NCBI RefSeq assembly: GCF_030064125.1
Contig: NZ_CP125957.1
Span: forward strand, 6,587,896 to 6,651,895
Length of the DNA stretch: 64,000 nt
Direction of reading: 5' to 3'
Source of the DNA: Pseudomonas sp. G2-4
GTDB lineage: Bacteria > Pseudomonadota > Gammaproteobacteria > Pseudomonadales > Pseudomonadaceae
Position 1 is the first letter of the stretch, and every line of letters starts with the position of its first letter. The translations under genes and the position numbers were made by a program. This document shows, in pieces, positions 54,442 to 63,491 of this stretch. The notes beneath the pieces are model-generated. The model saw only the letters and a program-made list of their open reading frames with translations. It searched no databases and was not told the origin of the DNA.

Positions 54442-55401
54442 ATGACTGAGCCACTGCGCATCGTCTTTGCCGGCACTCCCGAATTTGCCGCCGAACACCT
54501 CAAGGCCTTGTTGGCCAGCCCTCATGAAATCATCGCGGTCTATACCCAGCCGGATCGGCCGGCCGGCCGTGGGCAGAAACTGATGCCCAGCCCGGTCAAG
54601 CAGCTTGCCCTGGAAAATGGCATCCAGGTGTTGCAGCCGCCGACCCTGCGGGATGCACAAGCCCAGGCCGAACTGGCGGCGCTGCAGCCGGATTTGATGG
54701 TGGTGGTCGCCTACGGTTTGATCCTGCCGCAAGTGGTGCTGGATATTCCGCGCTTGGGTTGCATCAACAGCCACGCCTCGCTGCTGCCGCGCTGGCGCGG
54801 TGCGGCGCCGATCCAGCGCGCCGTGGAAGCCGGCGATGCCGAGAGCGGCGTGACGGTGATGCGCATGGAAGCCGGCCTGGACACCGGGCCGATGCTGCTC
54901 AAGGTCAGCACCCCCATCAGCGCCGAAGACACCGGCGGCAGCCTGCACGACCGCCTCGCGCTGATCGGCCCACCGGCCGTGGTCGAGGCCATTGCCGGCC
55001 TGGCTGCCGGTACCCTGGAAGGCGAAGTGCAGGATGACAACCTCGCCACTTACGCACACAAATTGAACAAAGACGAAGCCCGCATCGACTGGAGCCGCCC
55101 GGCCATCGAGCTGGAGCGCCTGGTGCGCGCCTTCAATCCTTGGCCGATCTGCCACAGCACCTTGAACGGTGAAGCCCTGAAGGTGCTGGCCGCCAGCCAT
55201 GCCGAAGGGCAGGGCGCCCCGGGCGAAATCCTCGGCGCGAGCAAGGACGGCCTCGTCGTCGCCTGCGGTGAGCAAGCGCTGTGCCTGACACGTCTGCAAT
55301 TGCCCGGCGGCAAAGCGCTGAACTTCAGCGACTTGTTCAACAGCCGTCGTGAGAAATTTGCCGTCGGTACCCTCCTGGGCCAAGCGGCGGACGCCTCATG
55401 A
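54442..55401 (+). CDS. fmt: Methionyl-tRNA formyltransferase Fmt
   Basis: This 319-residue enzyme formylates initiator Met-tRNA. The N-terminal domain has [18 protein letters not shown], the catalytic region [24 protein letters not shown] and the formyltetrahydrofolate site [18 protein letters not shown]-terminal tRNA-binding domain follows (about 205-319). Its stop overlaps rsmB by four bases (ATGA). Confidence 0.97.
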   Translation: MTEPLRIVFAGTPEFAAEHLKALLASPHEIIAVYTQPDRPAGRGQKLMPSPVKQLALENGIQVLQPPTLRDAQAQAELAALQPDLMVVVAYGLILPQVVLDIPRLGCINSHASLLPRWRGAAPIQRAVEAGDAESGVTVMRMEAGLDTGPMLLKVSTPISAEDTGGSLHDRLALIGPPAVVEAIAGLAAGTLEGEVQDDNLATYAHKLNKDEARIDWSRPAIELERLVRAFNPWPICHSTLNGEALKVLAASHAEGQGAPGEILGASKDGLVVACGEQALCLTRLQLPGGKALNFSDLFNSRREKFAVGTLLGQAADAS

Positions 55402-56708
55402 ACCCGCGTCTGGCCGCCGCCAAGGCACTGGCTGCCGTCCTCAGTGGCAAAGCCTCGCTCAACAGTTCCCTGCCGACCCAGCTGGACAAGGTTGAAGACC
55501 GTGATCGCGGCTTCACCCAGGACCTGGCGTTCGGCACCGCCCGCTGGCAGCCGCGTCTGTCGGCCCTGGCGGCCAAGTTGCTGCAGAAGCCGTTCAAGGC
55601 CGCCGACGCTGACGTCGAGGCGCTGCTGCTGGTGGGGCTTTATCAGCTGCTCTACACCCGCGTTCCCGCTCACGCCGCCATCGGCGAAACCGTGGGCTGC
55701 GCCGACAAGCTGAAAAAGCCCTGGGCCAAAGCCCTGATCAATGCCGTGCTGCGCCGCGCCCAACGGGAAAGCGAAGCCCTGCTGGCCGAGCTGGAGCACG
55801 ACCCAGTGGTGCGCACCGCTCACCCGCGTTGGTTGCAGAAATCCCTGAAGGCCTTCTGGCCCGAGCAATGGGAAGCCATCTGCGCCGCCAACAACGCCCA
55901 TCCACCGATGATCCTGCGGGTCAACCGGCGTCACCATACCCGCGATGCCTACCTGGCCTTGCTCGGCGAGGCGGGCATCCCAGCCATCCCGTGCCAGTAC
56001 AGCCGCGACGGCATCGTGTTGGAAACTCCGCGCGATGTGCGCGCCCTGCCGGGCTTCGCCGACGGCTGGATCAGCGTCCAGGACGAAGCCGCGCAACTGG
56101 CCGCCGACCTGCTGGAGCTGGCCCCCGGCCAACGGGTGCTGGACGCCTGCTGCGCGCCGGGTGGCAAGACCTGTCACATCCTCGAAGTCGAGCCGAAGCT
56201 GGCCGGCGTGGTGGCGGTGGACCTGGAGGCCAAGCGCCTGGTGCGGGTCAAGGAAAACCTCGAACGCCTGGGCCTGGAAGCCGAGCTGATCGCCGCCGAC
56301 GGTCGCGACACCGCCACCTGGTGGGACGGCAAGCCGTTCCAGCGCATCCTGCTGGACGCGCCGTGCTCGGCCACCGGTGTGATCCGCCGTCACCCGGACA
56401 TCAAGCTCACCCGCCAGCCGGACGACATCGCGGCACTGGCCGCGTTGCAGGGCGAACTGCTCGACGCCCTGTGGCCAACCCTGGAAGTCGGCGGCATGCT
56501 GCTGTACGCCACCTGTTCGACGCTGCCGACCGAGAACACCGAAGTGATCGAGGCCTTTCTCGCCCGCACCCCGGGCGCCCGGGAACTGGACATCGCCAGC
56601 CAGGCCGGCCTCAAGCAGCCCCATGGCCGGCAGTTGTTGGCCCAGGAGGGCGGACATGACGGCTTCTACTACGCCAAACTGATCAAGATCGCCGCCGCAC
56701 GCGGTTAA
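55398..56708 (+). CDS. rsmB: 16S rRNA m5C967 methyltransferase RsmB (Sun)
   Basis: This 436-residue enzyme methylates C967 of 16S rRNA. The N-terminal NusB-like domain (about 1-130) is followed by an SAM-binding core ([17 protein letters not shown]). The two Cys motifs are [18 protein letters not shown] and [14 protein letters not shown], the second carrying the nucleophile. It is translationally coupled to fmt and followed by trkA 24 nt later. Confidence 0.96.
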   Translation: MNPRLAAAKALAAVLSGKASLNSSLPTQLDKVEDRDRGFTQDLAFGTARWQPRLSALAAKLLQKPFKAADADVEALLLVGLYQLLYTRVPAHAAIGETVGCADKLKKPWAKALINAVLRRAQRESEALLAELEHDPVVRTAHPRWLQKSLKAFWPEQWEAICAANNAHPPMILRVNRRHHTRDAYLALLGEAGIPAIPCQYSRDGIVLETPRDVRALPGFADGWISVQDEAAQLAADLLELAPGQRVLDACCAPGGKTCHILEVEPKLAGVVAVDLEAKRLVRVKENLERLGLEAELIAADGRDTATWWDGKPFQRILLDAPCSATGVIRRHPDIKLTRQPDDIAALAALQGELLDALWPTLEVGGMLLYATCSTLPTENTEVIEAFLARTPGARELDIASQAGLKQPHGRQLLAQEGGHDGFYYAKLIKIAAARG

Positions 56709-56732
56709 AACCGATTCGATAGGAGTGACTGG

Positions 56733-58106
56733 ATGAAAATCATCATCCTCGGCGCAGGACAGGTCGGCGGTTCGCTGGCGGAGCATCTGGCCAGTGAAGC
56801 CAACGACATCACCGTGGTCGACACCGACGGCGAACGCCTGCGCGACCTCGGTGACCGCCTCGACATCCGCACCGTACAAGGCCGGGGTTCCTTGCCCACG
56901 GTGCTGCGCCAGGCCGGTGCCGACGATGCCGACATGCTGGTGGCCGTGACCAACAGCGATGAAACCAACATGGTCGCCTGCCAGGTCGCCCACACCTTGT
57001 TCCACACCCCGACCAAAATCGCCCGGGTGCGCGAAGCGGCCTACTTGACCCGCGCCGACCTGTTCGACAACGAAGCGATTCCGGTGGACGTGCTGATCAG
57101 CCCCGAGCAGGTGGTGACCAACTACATCAAGCGCCTGATCGAGCACCCAGGGGCGTTGCAGGTGATCGACTTTGCCGAAGGCAAGGCCCAACTGGTGGCG
57201 GTCAAGGCCTACTACGGCGGACCGTTGGTGGGCCAGCAACTGCGTCAGTTGCGCGAGCACATGCCGAATGTGGAGACACGGGTCGCGGCGATTTTCCGCC
57301 GTGACCGACCGATTCTGCCCCAGGGCGATACGGTGATCGAAGCGGACGACGAAGTATTTTTCATCGCCGCCAAAGCGAATATTCGTGCGGTGATGAGCGA
57401 AATGCGCCGCCTCGACGAGAACTACAAGCGCATCGTCATCGCCGGCGGCGGACAGATCGGCGAGCGCCTGGCCGAAGCCATCGAAAGCCGCTACCAGGTC
57501 AAGATCATCGAGATGAACCCGGCGCGCTGCCGCTACCTCTCGGACACCCTCGACAGCACCGTGGTGCTGCAAGGCAGCGCCTCCGACCGCGACCTGCTGA
57601 TGGAAGAAAACATCGCCGACGCTGACATCTTCCTGGCCCTGACCAACGACGACGAAGCCAACATCATGTCGTCGCTATTGGCCAAGCGCCTGGGGGCGAA
57701 GAAGGTCATGACCATCATCAACAACCCGGCCTACGTCGACCTGATCCAGGGCGGCGACATCGACATCGCCATCAGCCCGCAACTGGCGACCATCGGCACC
57801 TTGCTCGCCCACGTGCGCCGCGGCGACATCGTCAGCGTGCACTCCCTGCGCCGCGGCGCGGCCGAAGCCATCGAGGCCATTGCCCACGGCGACGCCAAGT
57901 CCAGCAAAGTCATCGGCAAAGCCATCCGCGACCTCGGCCTGCCGCCCGGCACCACCATCGGCGCAATCATCCGCGACGAACAAGTCCTGATCGCCCACGA
58001 CGACACCACCATCCAGACCGGCGACCATGTGATCCTGTTCCTGGTGGACAAGAAGCACATTCGCGACGTCGAAAAACTGTTCCATGTGGGGTTGAGCTTT
58101 TTCTGA
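56733..58106 (+). CDS. trkA: Trk potassium uptake regulator TrkA
   Basis: This 457-residue cytoplasmic subunit gates TrkG/H-type potassium channels by binding NAD(H). Two TrkA-N Rossmann domains are visible ([19 protein letters not shown] and [18 protein letters not shown]), each followed by a TrkA-C domain. TAGGAGTGACTGG precedes the ATG. It ends the def-fmt-rsmB-trkA block. Confidence 0.96.
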   Translation: MKIIILGAGQVGGSLAEHLASEANDITVVDTDGERLRDLGDRLDIRTVQGRGSLPTVLRQAGADDADMLVAVTNSDETNMVACQVAHTLFHTPTKIARVREAAYLTRADLFDNEAIPVDVLISPEQVVTNYIKRLIEHPGALQVIDFAEGKAQLVAVKAYYGGPLVGQQLRQLREHMPNVETRVAAIFRRDRPILPQGDTVIEADDEVFFIAAKANIRAVMSEMRRLDENYKRIVIAGGGQIGERLAEAIESRYQVKIIEMNPARCRYLSDTLDSTVVLQGSASDRDLLMEENIADADIFLALTNDDEANIMSSLLAKRLGAKKVMTIINNPAYVDLIQGGDIDIAISPQLATIGTLLAHVRRGDIVSVHSLRRGAAEAIEAIAHGDAKSSKVIGKAIRDLGLPPGTTIGAIIRDEQVLIAHDDTTIQTGDHVILFLVDKKHIRDVEKLFHVGLSFF

Positions 58107-58109
58107 TCC

Positions 58110-58333
58110 GGGATGTGCAGGGTCAGGAAGGGCCTCATCGCGAGCAAGCTCGCTCCCACAGTGGATTGCCATTGCTCACAAATGTTGTGAGCCACCCCAA
58201 CCCCCTGTGGGAGATGTGCAGGGTCAGAAAGGGCCCCATCGCGAGCAGGCTCGCTCCCACAGAGGATTCAATGCTGTTCACAAGATTTGTGTTCACCCTA
58301 GATCCCCTGTGGGAGCGAGCTTGCTCGCGATAG
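58110..58333. repeat. REP cluster with tandem duplication, type A
   Basis: Three full type A units and one partial unit lie after trkA. A block (58110-58165), with GATGTGCAGGGTCAG then GGGCC-CATCGCGAGCA, recurs at 58211-58267 with few differences. A third unit at 58311 is in the opposite orientation. This looks like duplication of a REP with its flank. Confidence 0.8.
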
Positions 58334-58385
58334 CTATCCAGCAGCCAACAGATCAACCCCTGACACAACAGATAAGGACGCCGCC

Positions 58386-58697
58386 ATGCTCGAATCCCTG
58401 GAAAAAATGCTCGCCAAGGGCGTAGACAACGCCCTGCTACGCTTCGGCCTGGGCAAAGGCTACCTCGACCTCGGCGAATTCCCCCGCGCCGCCGAACACT
58501 TCCAACGCTGCGTCGAACTCGACCCCAAATACTCAGCCGCCTGGAAACTACTGGGCAAGGCCCACCAAGGCCAAGGCGACCTACCGGCCGCCCGCCAAGC
58601 CTGGGAACAAGGCCTCGAAGCCGCCCGCGCCCACGGCGACAAACAGGCGGAAAAGGAAATGACGGTGTTCCTGAAGAAGCTGGACCGTCATCCCTGA
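58386..58697 (+). CDS. Small tetratricopeptide-repeat protein
   Basis: This 103-residue protein is built from TPR-like helices (ALLRFGLGKGYLDLGEFPRAAEHFQRCVELDPKYSAAWKLLGKAHQGQGD). It contains about two and a half TPR units and has no signal peptide. AGGACGCCGCC precedes the ATG. It probably acts as a scaffold; partner unknown. The same small gene follows trkA-type blocks in other pseudomonads, to my knowledge. Confidence 0.85.
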   Translation: MLESLEKMLAKGVDNALLRFGLGKGYLDLGEFPRAAEHFQRCVELDPKYSAAWKLLGKAHQGQGDLPAARQAWEQGLEAARAHGDKQAEKEMTVFLKKLDRHP

Positions 58698-58718
58698 ATT
58701 CACACAGAACAGCTTTTT

Positions 58719-58775
58719 GTGGCGAGGGAGCTTGCTCCCGCTTGAGTGCGAGGCACTCACAAAAAGCCCACCGCG
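58719..58775. repeat. Single REP, type B, left direct repeat around fosA
   Basis: This 57-bp unit (GTGGCGAGGGAGC...GAGTGCGAGGCACTCAC...CCACCGCG) matches the unit at 59521-59578 in the same orientation with few differences, including bases beyond the REP core. Confidence 0.8.
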
Positions 58776-58818
58776 CCCGAATGCCAATCAATCAACCAGC
58801 AAGCACACACAAAACCCT

Positions 58819-58861
58819 GTGGCGAGGGGATTCATCGCCGCTAGGGCTGCGCAGCAGCCCC
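58819..58861. repeat. Single REP, variant C-like
   Basis: GTGGCGAGGGGATTCATC then GGGCTGCGCAGCAGCCC; a single copy with altered core, upstream of fosA. The stretch 58862-59007 between it and fosA holds no gene, only a TTGTGTTGAAAAAGTC motif at about 58941-58957. Confidence 0.7.
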
Positions 58862-59007
58862 AAACGGTCAACACGGTCTGTCTGATCTACCGGGGACTAA
58901 CGGAGATTTTTCCTCAATAGATGTTCTGCTTTCGGCCGATTGTGTTGAAAAAGTCGATGTTGATATTCTCAACCGTTCTCTTGGACTGGTTCTGGATAGA
59001 TGGGCTC

Positions 59008-59418
59008 ATGTTAACCGGCTTGAATCATCTTACGTTGGCGGTTGTGAACCTCTCTCGCAGCATTGAGTTTTATGTGGCTCTGCCCGGCTTTAGATTGGCT
59101 GCCCGCTGGGAGACGGGGGCTTATCTTTCCCTCGGTGATCTCTGGCTTTGTCTGTCTCTCGATGAGAGCCGTGTGGCGAAAAAACAGCCTGATTACACCC
59201 ACTATGCGTTTTCGGTGGGGCAGGATTATTTTGAAGAAGTCACCGCTTATTTGCGGCTTCGTAACGTTATTGAGTGGAAATCCAATTCGAGCGAAGGTAA
59301 CTCGTTTTATTTTTCGGATCCCGATGGGCATCGCCTGGAAGTCCATGTAGGCAGCCTGGCTTCAAGGCTTGAGCAATGCCGGCGCCAGCCGTATGCAGGT
59401 ATGGAGTTTTTTGACTGA
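59008..59418 (+). CDS. fosA: Fosfomycin resistance glutathione transferase FosA
   Basis: This 136-residue glyoxalase-fold enzyme adds glutathione to fosfomycin, using manganese and potassium. Metal ligands H7 (TGLNHLT), H65 (DYTHYAF) and E111 (HRLEVHV) are present, as are T9, K91, S95, S99, Y101 and R120, known from P. aeruginosa FosA (one-residue offset). It therefore looks intact. ATG 59008 gives the family start; the 29 upstream in-frame codons are relic sequence. By eye its GC is near 50 percent, well below its neighbours, and it is bracketed by REP direct repeats, suggesting transfer. Confidence 0.92.
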   Translation: MLTGLNHLTLAVVNLSRSIEFYVALPGFRLAARWETGAYLSLGDLWLCLSLDESRVAKKQPDYTHYAFSVGQDYFEEVTAYLRLRNVIEWKSNSSEGNSFYFSDPDGHRLEVHVGSLASRLEQCRRQPYAGMEFFD

Positions 59419-59466
59419 CCCTTTTCTACAGCCCCGTGATCTGTCTCGCTGGCTTTTCAAAGAGGC

Positions 59467-59604
59467 GGGGACGGATTTTTTTTGATAAAACCCCACAAAG
59501 CCCTGAAGGCTCAAACTTCCGTGGCGAGGGAGCTTGCTCCCGCTTGAGTGCAAAGCACTCACAAAAAAGTCCACCGCGGAATATCAGAAAATAAATCCGT
59601 CCCC
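59467..59604. mobile_element. Inverted-repeat relic (GGGGACGGATT / AATCCGTCCCC)
   Basis: Perfect 11-bp inverted repeats at 59467-59477 and 59594-59604 bracket a 138-bp block that contains the right direct REP. Both ends continue into A/T runs (TTTTTT and AAAATA). This motif often flanks REP-associated (RAYT) transposase genes in Pseudomonas; no transposase remains here. Confidence 0.5.
59521..59578. repeat. Single REP, type B, right direct repeat around fosA
   Basis: Matches the unit at 58719-58775, same orientation, start-to-start distance 802 bp, with fosA in between. The remaining stretch 59605-59780 holds no gene that I can support; a TAAGGAGACC Shine-Dalgarno for the next gene ends it. 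Confidence 0.8.
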
Positions 59605-59780
59605 TTATTCGTGCTTATTCGTGCATCTGTAAGCCACTGTATCCAGCGCCTTCGCAGACTCAAAACAACGCATAACCACCGGTTGCCGAACATAACCGGC
59701 ATACATCCCCTTGCAAGAATGCTCCCCATCGAATCGCCATCGGCCCCCCATGGCGAGCCCTGACGTAAGGAGACCTTGTC

Positions 59781-60428
59781 ATGAATACCCAATCCTACCG
59801 CCCTCAGGGCTGGCAGCTGTTCAGCCTGATCGCCGCCCTGGTGGTGGCAATGAGCGTCGCGGCTGTCGCGGCACAACCCGACCTTGTCGAGGGCCTGCGC
59901 AGCGCCATCCGCGCCACCGCCCGCTCCTCCTTCGCACTGTTTCTGATCGCGTTCACCGCGTCGGCCTTTGCCGTACTGGTGCCTTCACCGCTCGCCAAGG
60001 CACTGGTCCGGGAGAGACGCTTCATTGGCCTCGCCTTTGCCTTCTCCCACCTGGTGCATGCCGTGCTGATCTACGCCTATGGGCAGCTCAACACCGAGTT
60101 CTGGCCCGCCCGCACCGTTGCCAACAACATCCCGGGCGGGACCGCCTACGCCTTCATCCTGCTGATGGCCCTGACCTCATTCAAAGCGCCCGCCCGACTG
60201 CTGGGGCCCAAGGCCTGGAAGGCATTGCATGTCACAGGCATGTGGGTCATCGCCGCTGTATTTGCCCTCTCCAACTTCAAACGTATCCCGATGAGCGACT
60301 GGTACGTGCTGCCGTTCGGCCTAATCTGCGCCGCCGTGGCAATCCGCCTGGTCGGCAAGCTGGCCATGGCCAACAAACGCAGCCAAGCCAGGCAAGCGTC
60401 GATGCGCCGGGCAGCGGTCGCCTCCTGA
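59781..60428 (+). CDS. Ferric-reductase-like transmembrane protein
   Basis: This 215-residue polytopic protein has about six hydrophobic segments. His residues sit in TM helices in pairs that could bind heme: FAFSHLVHAVLIYAYG (about residue 92-107) and WKALHVTGMWVIAAVF (about 151-166). That resembles the ferric-reductase/MsrQ-like superfamily. TAAGGAGACC precedes the ATG. No partner flavoprotein is adjacent. Function is uncertain. Confidence 0.6.
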   Translation: MNTQSYRPQGWQLFSLIAALVVAMSVAAVAAQPDLVEGLRSAIRATARSSFALFLIAFTASAFAVLVPSPLAKALVRERRFIGLAFAFSHLVHAVLIYAYGQLNTEFWPARTVANNIPGGTAYAFILLMALTSFKAPARLLGPKAWKALHVTGMWVIAAVFALSNFKRIPMSDWYVLPFGLICAAVAIRLVGKLAMANKRSQARQASMRRAAVAS

Positions 60429-60477
60429 TCGTCCAGACAGGCGGCCCGGCGTCGTGGTGCGGAACATGCGAAGCGGC

Positions 60478-60960
60478 TTTCTGGTTGTTTATTGCAAAGC
60501 GCTCCGTCGGATCCATTGATCCCACGCTAAACCAGCGGGGTAGAGAGCAGGCTCTCGCGCTAGCGAAGCACTTGCCCGACAACCTGGACGCGATGGTTGT
60601 ATCCCTCTGCGCAGAGCCCAAGAAACCGCTGTTATCCTGAACCGCACTTTGAACCTCCCAAGCTCAACCCTGAATGCATTTCGCGAACGCAGTGTGGGTG
60701 TTTTTGAGGGGCTGACTCAGGCTGATGCAAGCGAGCGTTACCCGGAGCTTTGGTCTCAAAACATCACGCGGCGCTGGGCGGTTGGGCCAACGGATGGATA
60801 GTCGGTTCGCGACGTGGTTCAGCGTGTTCGAGAGGGGCTGCTCGAGCTGCAAAAGCGCTACCCGTCAAAACACGTTTTGCTGGTCGCCCACGGCTTCGTT
60901 GCAAAGACGATCCGGGCCTTGGCGAAAAGCGGACGCTCAGTGAGACCGCTAGATTCAGAT
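60478..60960 (+). pseudogene. Degraded histidine phosphatase (phosphoglycerate mutase-like)
   Basis: Fragments of a histidine phosphatase lie in two frames. The first reads DPTLNQRGREQALALAKHLPDNLDAMVVS and stops at 60640. After a frame change the second reads FRERSVGVFEGLTQADASERYPELW, hits an in-frame TAG at 60799-60801 where Glu or Asp would be expected (DG-stop-SVRDVV), then reads VRDVVQRVREGLLELQKRYPSKHVLLVAHGFVAKTIRAL. The catalytic RHG motif at the start is not visible. At least one frameshift and one nonsense mutation make it non-functional. Confidence 0.8.
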
Positions 60961-61068
60961 AGCCCAAGACCGCAGGCAAACTTTCGTTCTTCCCCTTGTG
61001 GGCATTGCCTTGGTTCTCCTTTAGCGTTTTCGTATGATGACTGAACACGATATTAGGAATGTCTTGGC

Positions 61069-62046
61069 GTGAAATCGTCATCGAATAATGCTTCGTCAAG
61101 CCAGGGCTTATCAACCGGCGCCAAATGGGATGTCAGCGATGCTGTAAACCAGCTTTCCTGGGATGACTTGCGCATCATCAAAACGCTTAGCGAATGTGGC
61201 AATCGTGCCGACACTGCCAAGAGGCTAGGAGTCAACGTTTCCACCGTCTCGCGTCGTGTCTCTCAGGTTGAGAAAACGCTGGGAGTCGCCCTGTTCGATC
61301 ATCGCCGCTCTGGATACATGCTGACTGCCGAAGGCGCGGAGTTGCGGGCGCTCGCTGAGCGAGTGGAACTTGATATTGTCAGCGTCGCTCGGCGCGTATC
61401 GCGCGCGGGTCAGGGGCCTCTCGGAAAACTGAGAATTACCACCAGCGATTCTCTGCTGCTCTACTTCCTCACCCCGATCATTGCTGATTTCAAGACGGTT
61501 AACGAAGGGATAGCAATTGAGGTGCTAGTGGGTAACCAGACGCTGAGTCTGGCCCGAGATGAATCTGACATTGCGGTGAGAGCAACCAATAAGCCAGCTG
61601 AAAGTCTGGTGGGGCGTAAACTTGCGACAATCGCCTGGGCACCCTACGGAAGTGTAAAAAGCGCGCCTGCGTCCAAGCCGTTCGTTGACGGTGAAGAGTG
61701 GGTGTCCTACTCCGGCGCTCTTTGCGGGTTGAAGGCAGCTAGCTACCTCGAATGCCGAGTGGATGCGAACTGTATTTCATACCGTACCGATTCAGTCGCT
61801 GCGGCAAGTGCTGCAATCGCGGCGGGGCTTGGTTTCGGATTTCTTCCCTGCATGCTCGGGGACATCACGCCTGGCTTGGTCCGTGTCGGCCCAGTTGTTC
61901 CAGAGCTCAGTGATGATCTTTGGCTACTCACCCACCAGGACATTCGAAAGTCGTGGCGAGTCAAAGCGTTCATGACGTTTTGCGCAGCGGCAGTAGCTGA
62001 TCAAAAGCCCCTCATCGAGGGGCATCTCAATCTCCCGGTTACGTAG
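61069..62046 (+). CDS. LysR-type transcriptional regulator
   Basis: This 325-residue regulator has an N-terminal HTH (SWDDLRIIKTLSECGNRADTAKRLGVNVSTVSRRVSQVEKTLG) and an effector-binding domain (SDSLLLYFLTPIIADFKTVNEGI). It starts at GTG 61069. Residues 1-25 are an unusual Ser-rich extension before the HTH. It converges with ridA and likely controls the ridA/isochorismatase cluster, by position only. Confidence 0.88.
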   Translation: MKSSSNNASSSQGLSTGAKWDVSDAVNQLSWDDLRIIKTLSECGNRADTAKRLGVNVSTVSRRVSQVEKTLGVALFDHRRSGYMLTAEGAELRALAERVELDIVSVARRVSRAGQGPLGKLRITTSDSLLLYFLTPIIADFKTVNEGIAIEVLVGNQTLSLARDESDIAVRATNKPAESLVGRKLATIAWAPYGSVKSAPASKPFVDGEEWVSYSGALCGLKAASYLECRVDANCISYRTDSVAAASAAIAAGLGFGFLPCMLGDITPGLVRVGPVVPELSDDLWLLTHQDIRKSWRVKAFMTFCAAAVADQKPLIEGHLNLPVT

Positions 62047-62064
62047 TTAAACCGGGATTCATGC

Positions 62065-62532
62065 TTAGTCGGCTCGCGCGCCGATTACCGCCTTGCATGC
62101 GATCTCGATCAGCTGCGGGCGCTGCGCCAATCTCGACACACCAATAATGTTGCTGGCGCATTGCGGGCGTTCGGTGCCATAGGCGGCCTTGCGCACCTTG
62201 CCAACTACGGCAAATGCCGCATCCATATCCAATACGAACAGCGTCTCTTCAACGACATCCTCAAGCGTCGCACCGTAGAGCGCGAGCAGTTTGGCAATGT
62301 TGTCGTAAGAGGTGCGCATCTGCTCTCCCATCGCGGAGAAATCGCTGGGTTTACCTTCACTATCCAGCGGCGCGGGGGCTACCAGATTGCCGTCTTCATC
62401 GTGATTAAATTGGCCAGACACATAAATCTCGTTACCTACCTGTCTTGCTTGCGGGTAGCCGTAGCCTTCCTCCCAGGAAACACCCCAATAGGCGGTCTTT
62501 TGGCCATTTGGACGAGTGGCTGACATTTGCAT
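62065..62532 (-). CDS. RidA (YjgF) family protein lacking the catalytic Arg
   Basis: This 155-residue protein has RidA motifs YVSGQFNHD, LEDVVEETLFVLDMD and ACKAVIGARAD. In the usual PARSCVEVARL region it reads PQCASNIIGVSRL, so the Arg needed for imine deamination (Arg105 in E. coli RidA) appears to be Ser. This fits the Rid4-Rid7 groups, whose activity differs. It diverges from the isochorismatase-like gene across a 268-bp region with twin operators. Confidence 0.82.
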   Translation of the reverse strand: MQMSATRPNGQKTAYWGVSWEEGYGYPQARQVGNEIYVSGQFNHDEDGNLVAPAPLDSEGKPSDFSAMGEQMRTSYDNIAKLLALYGATLEDVVEETLFVLDMDAAFAVVGKVRKAAYGTERPQCASNIIGVSRLAQRPQLIEIACKAVIGARAD

Positions 62533-62617
62533 TCTCCTAGCGATTCATGGACCGCGTTGATCACTGCGATCCGGGTTGTGGGAGGCAAATGCTAGCAGCG
62601 CAAAAACAGTCTCGCCG

Positions 62618-62651
62618 GCGCATTAATGCACCTTCAAGAGCGCATTAATGC
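62618..62651. promoter_or_regulatory. Twin operator GCGCATTAATGC
   Basis: GCGCATTAATGC occurs at 62618-62629 and 62640-62651, each holding the palindrome GCATTAATGC. Starts are 22 bp apart, two helical turns, so a dimer pair could bind one face. It lies between divergent ridA and the hydrolase; the nearby LysR regulator is the likely binder. The rest of the 62533-62800 gap holds no gene. Confidence 0.6.
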
Positions 62652-62800
62652 GAGCACAAATTTCCTGTCGTTCGGCTAACTTGGATTCGAATTCGGGCCG
62701 TAGCCGCTTTAGATGGCGCCATCCCCTTCTTGAGATAACAAGAAGGTGTGACCGTCCGGATCAATTCACGGACCATTACTCAACTGACAGGTAAACCATA

Positions 62801-63487
62801 ATGAACAATCCAAAACTCGAAGTTCTGACCCCTCAAAACAGCCAGCTGATTTTCATCGACCAGCAGCCTCAAATGGCCTTCGGCGTACAGAGCATCGACC
62901 GCCAGACTCTGAAGAACAACACCGTGGGCCTGGCCAAGGCCGCCAAGATCTTTAATGTGCCGACTACCATCACTTCGGTAGAGACCGAAAGCTTCTCCGG
63001 CCACACCTATCCCGAACTCCTCGCCGTCTTCCCCGACGCTCCACTTCTTGAGCGCACCTCGATGAACTCCTGGGACGACCAGAAAGTTCGTGATGCCTTG
63101 AAGAAGAATGGCCGCAACAAGATCATCGTCTCCGGGTTGTGGACTGAGGTGTGCAACACCACCTTCGCACTCTCCGCCATGCACGATGCCGGTTACGAAA
63201 TTTACATGGTTGCTGACGCTTCCGGCGGCACCACCAAAGAGGCTCACGACTATGCGATGCAGCGCATGATCCAGGCAGGCGTGGTACCCGTCACCTGGCA
63301 GCAGGTTCTGTTGGAGTGGCAGCGTGACTGGAAGAACCGCGAGACCTACGACGCCGTCATGGACCTGGTCAAGGAACACTCCGGTGCATACGGTATGGGC
63401 GTCGACTACGCCTATACCATGGTCCACAAGGCTCCTGAGCGCGTAGAGCACGGCCCGACCCTGGCGCCCGTCGCAGCACCTATCTGA
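62801..63487 (+). CDS. Isochorismatase-family cysteine hydrolase (YcaC-like)
   Basis: This 228-residue hydrolase has the catalytic Asp20 in LIFIDQQPQM, and Cys118 in SGLWTEVCNTTFALSAMHD, with the expected Lys in between. The EVCNTT loop and length match YcaC-type hydrolases of unknown substrate. CAGGTAAACC precedes the ATG. It is followed by a hairpin and then the truncated amidohydrolase; intact versions of that amidohydrolase often accompany this hydrolase in Pseudomonas, to my knowledge. Confidence 0.88.
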   Translation: MNNPKLEVLTPQNSQLIFIDQQPQMAFGVQSIDRQTLKNNTVGLAKAAKIFNVPTTITSVETESFSGHTYPELLAVFPDAPLLERTSMNSWDDQKVRDALKKNGRNKIIVSGLWTEVCNTTFALSAMHDAGYEIYMVADASGGTTKEAHDYAMQRMIQAGVVPVTWQQVLLEWQRDWKNRETYDAVMDLVKEHSGAYGMGVDYAYTMVHKAPERVEHGPTLAPVAAPI

Positions 63488-63491
63488 GTCA

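Noticed and set aside
55050..57572. 840-codon open frame antisense to fmt, rsmB and trkA
   Set aside because: It crosses three well-identified genes and has low-complexity Gly/Val/Gln composition typical of antisense frames.
58921..59007. Extended N-terminus of FosA (29 codons)
   Set aside because: FosA proteins start at [12 protein letters not shown]; the extension resembles relic sequence and has no family counterpart.
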